NCBI GenBank assembly: GCA_022641095.1
Contig: JALCDB010000001.1
Coordinates: 124,001-188,000, forward strand
Origin: Bacilli bacterium
Lineage (GTDB): Bacteria > Bacillota_I > Bacilli_A > RFN20 > CAG-826
Length of the DNA stretch: 64,000 bases
Direction: 5' to 3'
A program made the position numbers and the translations under genes. This document shows positions 9,375 to 17,746 of this stretch, piece by piece (positions within the stretch are counted from its first letter, which is position 1; every line of letters begins with the position of its first letter). The notes below the pieces were generated by a model, which saw nothing but the letters and a program-made list of their open reading frames with translations, was not told the DNA's origin and made no database searches.

Positions 9375-10039
9375 TTGAAGTATCCCCCGTGCTTGTTCTT
9401 GACGCTCTGCTGGAAGAACGACGTGGAGCGGTTCCTTATCGCGGCGAAATACTGCTCAGAAAGGTTTGTATGCCATTTGTTGGAGTCCGGAGAGATGTAT
9501 TCAAGCATCCCTCCCTTTACGAATTCCTTGATGTAGTCGCACATCTGGTTGTCTATTCCGTACTCGGCCATCAAATCAACCTTCGTCTCGGCCATTGTGG
9601 CTTCTCCGCTTTCGTTTGTGGACGCGGTCCTGATTGAATCCATCGTGAAATGCGGAACCTCCGGGACGTATTCTACGAATACCTTCAAGAGAAACGAGAA
9701 TTCATCGTCGATTATGGCGACTCCGAACGAATCCCCGGTCGTCCTGAACGGAATCCTTGCGTAACCATCGCTTAGTTTGTCGACTAGGTTGAGAATCCTC
9801 CCTTTCGCGAAGGAAACCTTGCCATCGGCGACGTCGCACTCTTCAATCTTGCTTGGAATCTTCTGGTTCGTGGCAAGTCTGGAGACTGCGAGGTTGATAT
9901 AGGAGAAGACCGATGAAATCTGCATGGCGAAATCCCTGTCGGAATCGAAATCGGACTGAATGAACCCGTCTAGGGTTATCCCGCTTTCGAAATTGATGGA
10001 ATCCTTAACGCATTCGTACGCCAATTGGGCCAGTCTCAT
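9371..10039 (-). CDS. Head-tail connector (adaptor/tail tubular A-like) protein
   Basis: 222 residues, mostly helical, between the capsid genes and the nozzle gene. This is the position of the ring protein that links portal to tail nozzle in podoviruses (T7 gp11, P22 gp4 role). The N-terminus MRLAQLAYECVKDSINFESGITLDGF and mixed helical core with a central beta stretch (SDGYARIPFRT, SFGVAIIDDEFSFLL) are compatible with this. Good RBS AAAGGAG. A 9-bp perfect hairpin precedes it in the mRNA. The assignment rests largely on gene order. Confidence 0.6.
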   Translation of the reverse strand: MRLAQLAYECVKDSINFESGITLDGFIQSDFDSDRDFAMQISSVFSYINLAVSRLATNQKIPSKIEECDVADGKVSFAKGRILNLVDKLSDGYARIPFRTTGDSFGVAIIDDEFSFLLKVFVEYVPEVPHFTMDSIRTASTNESGEATMAETKVDLMAEYGIDNQMCDYIKEFVKGGMLEYISPDSNKWHTNLSEQYFAAIRNRSTSFFQQSVKNKHGGYFK

Positions 10040-10055
10040 GGTTATCTCCTTTGTT

Positions 10056-10081
10056 CGGGCCCTTATTGAGGGAAGGGCCCG
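10056..10081 (-). other. Perfect 9-bp hairpin between capsid-side and tail-side genes
   Basis: CGGGCCCTT at 10056-10064 pairs exactly with AAGGGCCCG at 10073-10081 around an 8-base loop. In the late mRNA it lies between the 76-aa gene and the RBS of the adaptor gene. No U-run follows it (AACAAAGGAG comes next), so it is not a classical terminator. It could protect the 3' end of a processed capsid mRNA or reduce read-through into tail genes. Confidence 0.6.
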
Positions 10082-10099
10082 ATGGAAACCCGATAGTCG

Positions 10100-10330
10100 T
10101 CAGGAGGCGACTTGCTGGAACGATTCGATTGCCCCGGCGTCCACCATGTGGCGGGCTAGGGCAAGAGGAACCACGACAGGGACGCCGTACTGAATCTCGT
10201 ACGCGACGCCGTCAAGGTACCAAACATCGACGTTTGGTTCATCCTTCTTTTCCCCGATGTAGCCTTCCGGCTTGGGGAGAACGACGCGTGCTTGTAGCGA
10301 GTAGGCGCTCTTTGTCTTGACATCTTCCAT
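10100..10330 (-). CDS. Small phage structural-region protein, 76 aa
   Basis: Encoded just downstream of the major capsid gene with a good RBS (AAAGGAG). The sequence is mixed beta/helix (SLQARVVLPKPEGYIGEKKDEP, then VDVWYLDGVAYEIQYGVPVVVP, then a C-terminal helix). It has no cysteines or membrane segment. Location suggests a minor capsid, decoration or head-completion protein, but I recognise no family. Confidence 0.6.
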   Translation of the reverse strand: MEDVKTKSAYSLQARVVLPKPEGYIGEKKDEPNVDVWYLDGVAYEIQYGVPVVVPLALARHMVDAGAIESFQQVAS

Positions 10331-10362
10331 GTTGTTTTCTCCTTTCTGTTATCTAACCCGGC

Positions 10363-11394
10363 TTATTCAGCTGGGGAAGTAGACTTGGACTTGTAGCCAG
10401 TCCGAGCGGTCACGGCAAGGTCGTTGGAGACGGTGTCGATACCGGTGATTTTGGCCACGAGGATGCAGCGGTCGTCGACGATGTGTGCGGAGAACCCGGT
10501 CATGTTGCAGGCCACGGAGCCCTTCTGCTTGTTGTCGTCGGACGTGATGTTCCCGTCTTCGTCAAGCAAGACTCCGCTGCCAAGTGGGTTGTTGATGACT
10601 TCGATGCCGGAGTTTCCGCCCTTCATCGAATAGACGTCGAACGGGGACGAGCCCTTGTTCATCTTCCCCATGAAGATGATGTAATGCCCTCCGGTGCTTG
10701 CGGTCGGGTCGACTAGGACCGGGTCGCATGTGTAACTGTGGACGGCGAAGTGCTTGATGGAGCCGATGTAGCCAGAAAGGGCTTTTTCCTTCAAGGTGTC
10801 GGGGAGGTCGTACTTCCCGGTCTTGGCGTAGAGCTCCTCGGTGATTGCGTCCTCGACCTCGGGCGTGGTGATGGCCGCGAATTCGTTTCCGAAGATTGGC
10901 TTCCAGCCAAGTTTCTTGGCGATGATGGCGGCGCGGCGGAACAAATCGAAGATTCCCTTGGTCGAATCGTAGGTTAGGGCGCACTTGGATGCCAAGATTG
11001 CCTTTCCGACGATGATGTTTCGGGTCTCAACGGCCCATTCGCCAATCTCGTCGGCGGAGTCAGCCACGACGTCGTCGACGTTGTAATTGACTTCCTTGGC
11101 GGTATAGGTGTGCTTGGTGCCGTAGTCGTTGGTCGAATGCGTGAAGGTCGCGTAAGTGAGCTTCAGCGAGCGCGGAGCGACGGTCTCCTTGAGAGGGACG
11201 ACGTCGGCAGCCGCAACGTGGGTATGGACCAACGCGCGGTATTGGATGTTGTCGCGTCCCTGAGGCCATTTCTTCGGGTTTCCGAATTTCTCGAAGATTG
11301 TCTCTTCGCTAACGTCGAGCCGGATTTGGTTCCCGATGTCGGTGATTTGCTGGTCGGTAAGCTCGGCATGGGTGGTTGATGGATTCGTTTTCAT
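10363..11394 (-). CDS. Major capsid protein (N4-gp56-like candidate)
   Basis: 343 residues, directly after the scaffold gene and before the small structural gene. The order portal-scaffold-capsid is the standard head module. The N-terminal part (QITDIGNQIRLDVSEETIFEKFGNPKKWP..GRDNIQYRAL), the helical 'spine' around residues 110-160 (VETRNIIVGKAILASK) and the beta-rich C-terminus (HIVDDRCILVAKITGI) suit an HK97-fold capsid, most like the N4-gp56 family. RBS AAGGAGGA precedes the ATG. Capsid identity is strong from context. The subfamily is inference. Confidence 0.75.
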   Translation of the reverse strand: MKTNPSTTHAELTDQQITDIGNQIRLDVSEETIFEKFGNPKKWPQGRDNIQYRALVHTHVAAADVVPLKETVAPRSLKLTYATFTHSTNDYGTKHTYTAKEVNYNVDDVVADSADEIGEWAVETRNIIVGKAILASKCALTYDSTKGIFDLFRRAAIIAKKLGWKPIFGNEFAAITTPEVEDAITEELYAKTGKYDLPDTLKEKALSGYIGSIKHFAVHSYTCDPVLVDPTASTGGHYIIFMGKMNKGSSPFDVYSMKGGNSGIEVINNPLGSGVLLDEDGNITSDDNKQKGSVACNMTGFSAHIVDDRCILVAKITGIDTVSNDLAVTARTGYKSKSTSPAE

Positions 11395-11434
11395 ATTCTT
11401 GTCCTCCTTATGGACTTATTGCTCCGCCGGGAGG

Positions 11435-12226
11435 CTATCTGTACTTCTTGTCGAAGTATTTTTTCTTTTCTTCTGGCGTCATTTCCTCGTACTTCTTGTC
11501 TGCGGTCTGGCCGGATGAGCCGGTCGGGAAGCTGCCTTTGTCCTTCGCCTCATCCTTTACGTTGCCTTTCGATTTGAGATAGGCTCCGTACAGTTGGGTG
11601 AAGTTGCCGGGCTTGAGGAAGTTTCCGAAGAGGTTTCTGAACTCTCCGTCGTTCTCGCTCAGCGCTTCTGCCGTAGTCTTTCCGTACTTTGACTTGAAGT
11701 CGGTTTGGTCCTTGGCGATTGCCGCCCGTTCCTCTCCGTCCTTCTTGGCGATTCCCTCTTCGGCCTTTTTGGCTTCGAGTTCCTTCGCCCTTAGGGCTTT
11801 GTATGCGTATGCGGAGGGGTTTTCCTCCCCGTTTTTGCAGGCTTCGTCATACTTCTCTGTCAGGAACAGGTCGTCTTGCGACTCCACTGCCTCCAAACCG
11901 AGCTCTTTGAGCGTATCCTGCTTAACCAAGCCCTTCTTGACGTCGAATTCCGCTTCCCTGCGGATGCGCTCCTCTTCCGAGGATGCGGTTGGATTTCCCT
12001 TTCCGCGGTTAAGCGCCGCGTAATAGGAGTCCTCCTTCCGGGACTGCTTTGGCTTCCCGGCCCCCACGGCTCCGCTAGTTGGTCCTGCTTCGGACACTGC
12101 GGCTCCGCCTTCGGATGCCTTTCCGCCTTCCTTGACGTCTTCTTCCCCGATGTTTCCGCCGGTTCCGTCGCCGTCTTGGTCTTCCCCTCCGTTTCCGGCT
12201 GGGTTCGTCTTCTTTTCGTCTTCCAT
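11435..12226 (-). CDS. Capsid scaffold protein
   Basis: A 263-residue highly charged protein: a Gly/Glu/Asp-rich disordered N-terminus (about 1-60), long Lys/Glu/Ala-rich helices (about 60-200), and a basic lysine-rich C-terminal helix ending EMTPEEKKKYFDKKYR. This profile between portal and capsid genes is characteristic of phage scaffolds, whose C-terminal helix binds the coat protein. The start at 12226 is preferred over an upstream in-frame ATG because AAAGGAG lies eight bases before it. Confidence 0.75.
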   Translation of the reverse strand: MEDEKKTNPAGNGGEDQDGDGTGGNIGEEDVKEGGKASEGGAAVSEAGPTSGAVGAGKPKQSRKEDSYYAALNRGKGNPTASSEEERIRREAEFDVKKGLVKQDTLKELGLEAVESQDDLFLTEKYDEACKNGEENPSAYAYKALRAKELEAKKAEEGIAKKDGEERAAIAKDQTDFKSKYGKTTAEALSENDGEFRNLFGNFLKPGNFTQLYGAYLKSKGNVKDEAKDKGSFPTGSSGQTADKKYEEMTPEEKKKYFDKKYR

Positions 12227-12326
12227 GTTTCCGTCTCCTTTCGGTGCGCCCGCTTGGAACTGCGGGAACAGCATGCGGCATTCCGCGTTTTACGCGCCCC
12301 ATCCGCCGGGGAATTATGCAAACCGG

Positions 12327-14486
12327 CTAAGTGCCGGTATTGTATATGGATTCTGCGTCGGTCCCGCTGCCTGAGAACGAGCCCCCGGCTATTCCCTTGG
12401 CGTTGTTGGACTTGACTTCGGACTCGCTCATTTGGCTTCCCTGCTGCTGATTCTTCAGCATCGTGGAGGCAACCTTCGCCTGCTCCGAGGCGGCCTGCTC
12501 AGTCGACTTCTGCCGCTTCTGCTGGTATTGGATTGTCTGGTTGGCGAACTTCATGTAGCTCTGAAGCTCCTGAATCGCCTGCTGCAAATTGCTAATCTGC
12601 TGGTCTTTCTGGGCAATCTGGCTTGTTTCCAGCTCCTCGAGGGACGCCATTAGGCGAGAACGCGTCCTAGACGTGAGGGCCGGGTCGTTGGTTACCAGCA
12701 TCTTGATTAGGTCGGCGCGGATGTTTCCGTTCGATATGTACTGCCAAATCTGGTTGTAGTGCTGGCTTTCCGTCAGCTCGCTTCCGGCTATGCCCTGCTC
12801 GACCTCCATCGAGACGTTGAACTCGGAATCGAAGAAGCCGTTCTCTATGCTTCCGGTCTCGATTTTCCTGCTCATCGGCAGCTTCGTGCCCTTCTGAATA
12901 GAGCTCTTCCCTTGGTCAATCATGTTTTGGGACATCTGCCTGTAGTCCTCGTTCAGCGATACCTCGGAGTCGGAGCGGGAATAGAAATACTTCGCCGAGT
13001 CGACGTAGTGCTTGAAGTAGAGTATGTCGGTCCTAGCGTTGTCCTTGCAGTATCTCCAGAGCCTCTTCTGCGGAAGCTCGAGTATCAGGTTCATCTGCTT
13101 TACCATCTGCGAGTATGCGTAACCCGACGTGTCGGACGAGAACGAGTCGGAGTCGATGTTGTCGAAGCCGTATATCTTCCTAGTGAGGTTGATGAAGTTC
13201 TCCCCTATGGTTATGAGGTTTGAGTTGACGGCGTCTCCGGACGACAGCTTCGTTATCCCCCAGCCGCCGCTTCCGGCGCTGGCGATGGACGAATAGTCCA
13301 CGAGGACCTGATTCGGTGAATTGTCGTATTCCTGCCCCTGAAGGGCATCCGGCTTCACGACCACCTTCGGCATCGCGTGGTTCTGCATTATCAATGCGAT
13401 AAGCAGATACGTGTAATTGATGATTTTCTGGTTCGGAATCAGCATTGAGACGCCGGACTGGCCGATTATGAGGTCGCCCATCGGGTACGGCCTGAACACT
13501 GAGACCGGATAGCGGTAGAACTTGTCCTTCTTGGCTTTGTAGGATGAATCAGATTCCGGGACGGCCTTCGTGAAAAGAAGGTACTTCGCCTCGTCTGTCC
13601 CGTAGTCGTCTATGGACTTCGACCTGTCCTCGATGGAGCCGCCCTCCGACCTTTCGTCGTAAGCGGACTTCTTCTTCATAATCTCCTCTTCGGAGATTCT
13701 CGGGTTGAGTGGATGCGGGCTTTCGTAAAGCTCGCAGTATTCAGTGCACGCCTCGAAATACGTCTCGCCGCCGTTCCTGAAGAAGCGGATGTAGACCCTG
13801 ACGTTCCCGCCGTCGATGTCGTTCTTGTAAGAGCCGTTGTATTCGTCGGAGTCGAAATACCCCTCCGGAACTATCAGCTTCTCCTTCTCGGCCTTGGTTT
13901 TCTCGCTGCCCTCAATCATCTCCTTGACGGCGTCCGATTCCATGTCGATGTAATACCCTAGGTACCGCATCTCCTGCGGGTCGCTTTCGAACGGGTTTGA
14001 CCAGAACGTCCTCTCGAACGGGACGATTACCCTTTTTAGGAAGCCCCTGAAAAGACCCTGAGTTCCGTATGAATCGGAATCGTAGGACGTGAACGCCACG
14101 CCGATTCCGTCTATAAAGCCTCGCTTCGTAATCTCGGCCACCGTGTCCTCGTCGTCCATCTCTCCCATCTGGTACTCGTAGAAGTCGTCGATGCTCTTCA
14201 GGCTTTCTGCCTCAGAGTCGGAAAGGAACGCAACGTGGCGCTTGGTCCCGCATATCTTGGCGGTGACGCGCTCGACGTATTCGCGGCAGATGTTGAAAGT
14301 AGGCTTCGGCATCCCGTTCTCGTATCCTGACGAGTAATGCCTTCCCTCGTAGAAGTCCCTGCACTGGGAAAGGACCAGACCGATGTTGGCCGGAGCGTAG
14401 AAAGTGTCGCGGTAGCGGCGCCATTGCTGGTACGCCACCGTCGTCCTTACCTCGTTAATTGCCTTTACCGAGCCGCCCTTTGCCAT
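12327..14486 (-). CDS. Portal protein (P22/podovirus type, 719 aa)
   Basis: Forms the dodecameric DNA entry/exit ring at one capsid vertex. The N-terminal region (QCRDFYEGRHYSSGY, PKPTFNICREYVERVTAKI) and the central clip/stem region resemble large P22-like portals. The C-terminus has a long Gln-rich coiled-coil stretch (about residues 620-690, AQKDQQISNLQQAIQELQSY) as in barrel-forming portals. Length is normal for podovirus portals (600-725). It follows the 106-aa gene by two bases. The RBS is weak (GGTGA), suggesting translational coupling. Confidence 0.85.
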   Translation of the reverse strand: MAKGGSVKAINEVRTTVAYQQWRRYRDTFYAPANIGLVLSQCRDFYEGRHYSSGYENGMPKPTFNICREYVERVTAKICGTKRHVAFLSDSEAESLKSIDDFYEYQMGEMDDEDTVAEITKRGFIDGIGVAFTSYDSDSYGTQGLFRGFLKRVIVPFERTFWSNPFESDPQEMRYLGYYIDMESDAVKEMIEGSEKTKAEKEKLIVPEGYFDSDEYNGSYKNDIDGGNVRVYIRFFRNGGETYFEACTEYCELYESPHPLNPRISEEEIMKKKSAYDERSEGGSIEDRSKSIDDYGTDEAKYLLFTKAVPESDSSYKAKKDKFYRYPVSVFRPYPMGDLIIGQSGVSMLIPNQKIINYTYLLIALIMQNHAMPKVVVKPDALQGQEYDNSPNQVLVDYSSIASAGSGGWGITKLSSGDAVNSNLITIGENFINLTRKIYGFDNIDSDSFSSDTSGYAYSQMVKQMNLILELPQKRLWRYCKDNARTDILYFKHYVDSAKYFYSRSDSEVSLNEDYRQMSQNMIDQGKSSIQKGTKLPMSRKIETGSIENGFFDSEFNVSMEVEQGIAGSELTESQHYNQIWQYISNGNIRADLIKMLVTNDPALTSRTRSRLMASLEELETSQIAQKDQQISNLQQAIQELQSYMKFANQTIQYQQKRQKSTEQAASEQAKVASTMLKNQQQGSQMSESEVKSNNAKGIAGGSFSGSGTDAESIYNTGT

Positions 14487-14488
14487 TT

Positions 14489-14809
14489 TCAGTCACCGAT
14501 GCCTTTCTTACCTAGCTTGACGTCGATTGCGTTTGGGGCCTCCCCGAGGCCGAGCGCCTTGGCGGCGTCCTCGAGCGTCATCGTCCTGTTTCCGGAATCG
14601 CCCTTCGACATGCGGATGATTCTGTCGTTTATGTCCTTCTGGTCGGAGATTATCTGGTTCTGCTGCTCTATGATTCTCGGCAGCATCCGCACGGCCTTCG
14701 GAACCATGTCTATTTCCTCGTCGGTCATGCCGAGCAGGCGGAAAAGCGAAATGGCGGCCTTGGCCGCTTTGATTTCGCGCTTGCTCATCCCGTCGAATGC
14801 CTTCACCAT
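14489..14809 (-). CDS. Small helical protein between terminase and portal, 106 aa
   Basis: Overlaps the end of terL by 7 bases and nearly abuts the portal gene. It contains a predicted helical stretch MSKREIKAAKAAISLFRLL, then a coiled-coil segment RMLPRIIEQQNQIISDQKDIN, and a C-terminal TLEDAAKALGLGEAP helix resembling a small DNA-binding turn. Unknown family. Its place in the packaging module suggests a packaging accessory. Confidence 0.65.
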   Translation of the reverse strand: MVKAFDGMSKREIKAAKAAISLFRLLGMTDEEIDMVPKAVRMLPRIIEQQNQIISDQKDINDRIIRMSKGDSGNRTMTLEDAAKALGLGEAPNAIDVKLGKKGIGD

Positions 14810-16650
14810 GATATTCCGAATCCTTTCTGCGAGGACTTGACCCTCGCCTCGCGGCTCTTCCTCTCAACCGCTTCGTCAATCTCTTCCAGCGTCATCTTCC
14901 TTCCGCTTGCGTCCGAGCCCTTGTCAGGGACCGCGCTCTGCTGCCCCCTGACTAGGTAGAACGCCGCGAACGCCATCACCAAGTCGTCGTGGGCTCCTCC
15001 GGCGGCCTCCTGCTTTGAGGAGGTCACGTTCCCCTTGCCGTCGTATCTCTCGACAAGCTGGAAGCTCTCCATCTCGCATATCGTGTCGTAGTCGGACACT
15101 ATCGTCGGGTCCTGCCTGAACGCCATCGCGAAGCTGTCAATCATGAACTGCCTGTTCCCCTTCGTCGTCTTGTGGCCGTACGACACTTTGACCGTCTCCC
15201 TGAAGTTCTCGTACGCTTCTGACTGCGCCACGTACAGTTTCGGGTATCGCATCTTTATCAGAAGGTCCATCACTATCTGCCCGACGTTAGTCTCGCTGGA
15301 CATCAGGGCCCAGTTGTACATGCGACCCAAGCAGTAGAGCTGGTAGGCGCATTCGTCCAGAGGGAGCTCGTTCGACTTGAATCTCGCTACCTGACGGCCC
15401 GAGCAGTTGTCCACCACCTGAATCGCCACGTCGTCGCTGCCGCCCATGTTAGGGTCGCACGTCACGACGTACGGCCTGCCGCGAACCGGCTTCGACATGA
15501 TGCTTATTGGCCCGTTCCTCGTGTCAGCGAACGCGATTCCGGACATCTCTATGCGGGAGCCGTCCTCGCTGAACGCCTTCGAGTAGGTGAAGCGCCCCTT
15601 CTCCGGGGCCTTCTTCGCCATGGAGTCCAGTATCTCGGACTTCCTCTGCGCGATGAGCTCCTTGTCGAACACCGTGTTGCCGGACGCCACGAACGCGTCG
15701 ACAGGCGAGAACGGGTATTCCTGAAGGACGTCGTTCCTGTCCCCGTCGGATTCGCCCATGTAGGTGTTGTGGTACCAGTTCATCTTCTCCGGAGAGACCT
15801 TGTAGCGTTCCATGCGCTCCAGCTCCCACGGCTCCAGATGAGCCATCAGGTCGTATCCCTCCGGAATCGGCTCCGAGTATTCCGGATTGTCGAACCACCG
15901 CTCGAAGTAGGCGTCGAAGGCGGAGTTTCCGCCTAGGTCCCTGTCCCAGCGGTCCTTGTAGGCGTTGAACCCGTTCCCGGTGGTCTCGAGGAACACCATG
16001 GACATGAGGTTCTTTCTGGACACGGTCTTGAGAAGCGACTTGAGCGTCTTCCCGAGGTTGTCCCAGAACGCGCATTCCGACAGATGCAGGAGCGAGTAGG
16101 TCTTCGAGCGCCCGGCGCTGTCCCCCACCGCCATCACGTGGATGGGCGAGTTGCCCTTGTCGGTACGGAGCATCGTCTGCCCCTTGTTGTAGCGGAGCGT
16201 CGGCTTGTAGCTCAGCCCGGCGTACTTCTTCGGGTCCTCCTCTATCAGCTCCCTGTTCGGGTTGTTGAGGTCGAGGCAGTCGTAGAAGTGCTGGTATTTC
16301 TCGAAGATGCCCTGAGAGTGCTCCAGCGTGTCGGCCACGATGCCGACGCTGACGTTAGGCGTGAACATCGCAATCGTGAAGTAGAGCCCCGCGATGAACG
16401 TCGTGAACCCGATTTGCCGGGCCTTCAGGATGTCCTCGCGTATCAGCTTCCCCTGCCTTCTCTGCTCGCATATCGCCTTGTACAGGCGGCACTGCTGGCG
16501 GTTCAGGCGGAAGCGCACGTTGTCCTCGTTCTTGTCGACGATGTAGAGCAGGCTCTCCATCAGGACCCAAGCCGGGTACACCTTCCCTTGGAAGGTCACG
16601 GTTATGTCCCGCTCGCACCCCTTCAGGAGCCTATCGGCAAGCGACGGCAT
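14803..16650 (-). CDS. terL: Terminase large subunit (ATPase/nuclease)
   Basis: Motor that pumps DNA into the procapsid and cuts concatemers. The ATPase half shows a Walker A-like LKARQIGFTTF near residue 75 and a Walker B-like LLHLSECAFW near 188, followed by the coupling motif LETTGNG. The nuclease half has acidic residues in YVVTCDPNMGGSDD (about 397-410), MSSETNVG and GAHDDLVMAFA (about 555), the three-acidic-cluster RNase H-like arrangement. At 615 aa it is within the usual range. It overlaps terS by 20 bases. Confidence 0.92.
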   Translation of the reverse strand: MPSLADRLLKGCERDITVTFQGKVYPAWVLMESLLYIVDKNEDNVRFRLNRQQCRLYKAICEQRRQGKLIREDILKARQIGFTTFIAGLYFTIAMFTPNVSVGIVADTLEHSQGIFEKYQHFYDCLDLNNPNRELIEEDPKKYAGLSYKPTLRYNKGQTMLRTDKGNSPIHVMAVGDSAGRSKTYSLLHLSECAFWDNLGKTLKSLLKTVSRKNLMSMVFLETTGNGFNAYKDRWDRDLGGNSAFDAYFERWFDNPEYSEPIPEGYDLMAHLEPWELERMERYKVSPEKMNWYHNTYMGESDGDRNDVLQEYPFSPVDAFVASGNTVFDKELIAQRKSEILDSMAKKAPEKGRFTYSKAFSEDGSRIEMSGIAFADTRNGPISIMSKPVRGRPYVVTCDPNMGGSDDVAIQVVDNCSGRQVARFKSNELPLDECAYQLYCLGRMYNWALMSSETNVGQIVMDLLIKMRYPKLYVAQSEAYENFRETVKVSYGHKTTKGNRQFMIDSFAMAFRQDPTIVSDYDTICEMESFQLVERYDGKGNVTSSKQEAAGGAHDDLVMAFAAFYLVRGQQSAVPDKGSDASGRKMTLEEIDEAVERKSREARVKSSQKGFGISW

Positions 16651-17032
16651 CCTTGCCCTCCCCCAAGGCCCTGCTCTGGAGGTCGCGGTCCACCGCCGAC
16701 AGCGTGACGCTGACGTCGGAGTCCTTGATTTCTCCCCTTATGGTGAGCATCGCCTTGACGTTGGCCGGGTCCGGATGGTCCATGCAGAACGCGAACGTCC
16801 TGATTGCCAGAGCCTCGTCGAAGGTGAGACCCTCGAACTGCCCTCCGCATATCTTCGCGGAGCCGACCGACTTCAGAGCCGCCGAGAATATCTTGTCCTT
16901 AGACGCGTCTGAAGCCTTGCCGAAAGGGCTCGCGCCGATGACCGCCGCCTCATAGGGGGTAAGCGATTGCTCGGCCTGAACGGCCCTAACGATTGATTTC
17001 CCGCGCTCCATTGCAAAATACCTCAGGCTCAT
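16631..17032 (-). CDS. terS: Terminase small subunit (candidate)
   Basis: First gene of the leftward late operon, overlapping terL by 20 bases, which is the usual place of the small terminase that recognises the packaging site. 133 residues, mostly helical (RGKSIVRAVQAEQ, TPYEAAVIGASPFGKAS). The C-terminal part has a beta stretch KDSDVSVTLSAVDRDL, as in oligomeric small terminases. RBS GGAG eight bases before the ATG. The function is inferred from position and size. No specific family motif is seen. Confidence 0.65.
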   Translation of the reverse strand: MSLRYFAMERGKSIVRAVQAEQSLTPYEAAVIGASPFGKASDASKDKIFSAALKSVGSAKICGGQFEGLTFDEALAIRTFAFCMDHPDPANVKAMLTIRGEIKDSDVSVTLSAVDRDLQSRALGEGKDAVACR

Positions 17033-17635
17033 TATTTCGCTCCGGGCGTCCTTTATTCAGTGGCCAAAAAGTGACAGAAAGGTGCCACTCCGAAATTCCT
17101 TGGGAAAAAAACCGGGGAACAATAATTGAAATCGCCCCACCCCCCATGGCTTTCCCGGCCCGGGATGGGGGTCTTGCTCAGGCTCGTTTTCTAATCGTTG
17201 TTGTTGCTAGCGATGCCGCCTTATCCCCGCCTGCAATGGCAAGGCATGGGGCAATTGACACCCATTTATGACACCAACTTTTATAAACGATAGATGATGT
17301 CTTGTCTTTCCATCAAGTGGGGCAAGTGATGGAACTTGCTTATACCTTTTGGATGCCCACGCGGTCTATCTTCTCTAGGTTTTGGCTTCTTTACGCTTGC
17401 ATATACGCGCAAGCATTACAAAATCGCCTGTATCAAGCCACGTTTTTTAATGTTTTCCCCCGCCCCTTTTCGGCATGCCTTCCGCATCCGTGATATGGCT
17501 TTCCTTTTTCAATACCGCCATAAATTAAAGAAAAGATATAGGAAATAGAGAATACATCGAGAGAATAGGCGAGAGACTTTGGCCTGCTCGTGCACGTAGG
17601 CCGCCAAACCTGTCAAGCCCCATTTTTTTGGAATA

Positions 17636-17654
17636 TTGAATATTATATATTCAA
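17636..17654. promoter_or_regulatory. AT-rich imperfect palindrome in cassette promoter region
   Basis: TTGAATATTATATATTCAA is symmetric at 8 of 9 positions. Its first six bases could serve as a -35 box with TATGTT at 17660-17665 as -10. A regulator binding here would control the amidoligase cassette. Alternatively it is simply AT-rich promoter DNA. Confidence 0.4.
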
Positions 17655-17702
17655 CCAAATATGTTCGCCCCATATTTTCGATAATGGTGGTTATCATGGT
17701 GT

Positions 17703-17726
17703 CGCCCCGAGGTGGTGCTCAGGGCG
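17703..17726 (+). promoter_or_regulatory. 5'-leader hairpin upstream of amidoligase RBS
   Basis: CGCCC-C-GAG (17703-17711) pairs with CTC-A-GGGCG (17718-17726), eight base pairs with one mismatch and a GTGGTG loop. It ends five bases before the GAAAGGAG ribosome binding site of the amidoligase gene. It could stabilise the leader or modulate initiation. No riboswitch class is recognised. Confidence 0.5.
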
Positions 17727-17746
17727 CAATGAAAGGAGAAAATCAC

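Larger units (their letters stand above)
17033..17746. promoter_or_regulatory. 714-bp divergent intergenic region between late operon and amidoligase cassette
   Basis: No convincing gene is present. The region separates leftward terS from the rightward cassette, so it must contain two divergent promoters and perhaps the packaging site. Visible elements are C/G-rich runs near 17110-17170 and TTGACA at 17255 with the AT-rich TTTTAT at 17279-17284 (18-base spacer, rightward). An AT-rich imperfect palindrome lies at 17636-17654, with TTGAAT/TATGTT (18-base spacer) overlapping it. A GC hairpin sits at 17703-17726. None is experimentally certain. Confidence 0.5.

Noticed and set aside
9375..12400. 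Several + strand frames of 80-180 codons across the capsid and scaffold genes
   Set aside because: Opposite to clearly ordered late genes; compositions are Arg/Ser/Phe-rich and no RBS is seen.
17509..17697. 62-aa leftward open frame in the 17.0-17.7 kb gap
   Set aside because: No RBS, hydrophobic low-complexity translation, and it overlaps the palindrome and promoter region of the rightward cassette.
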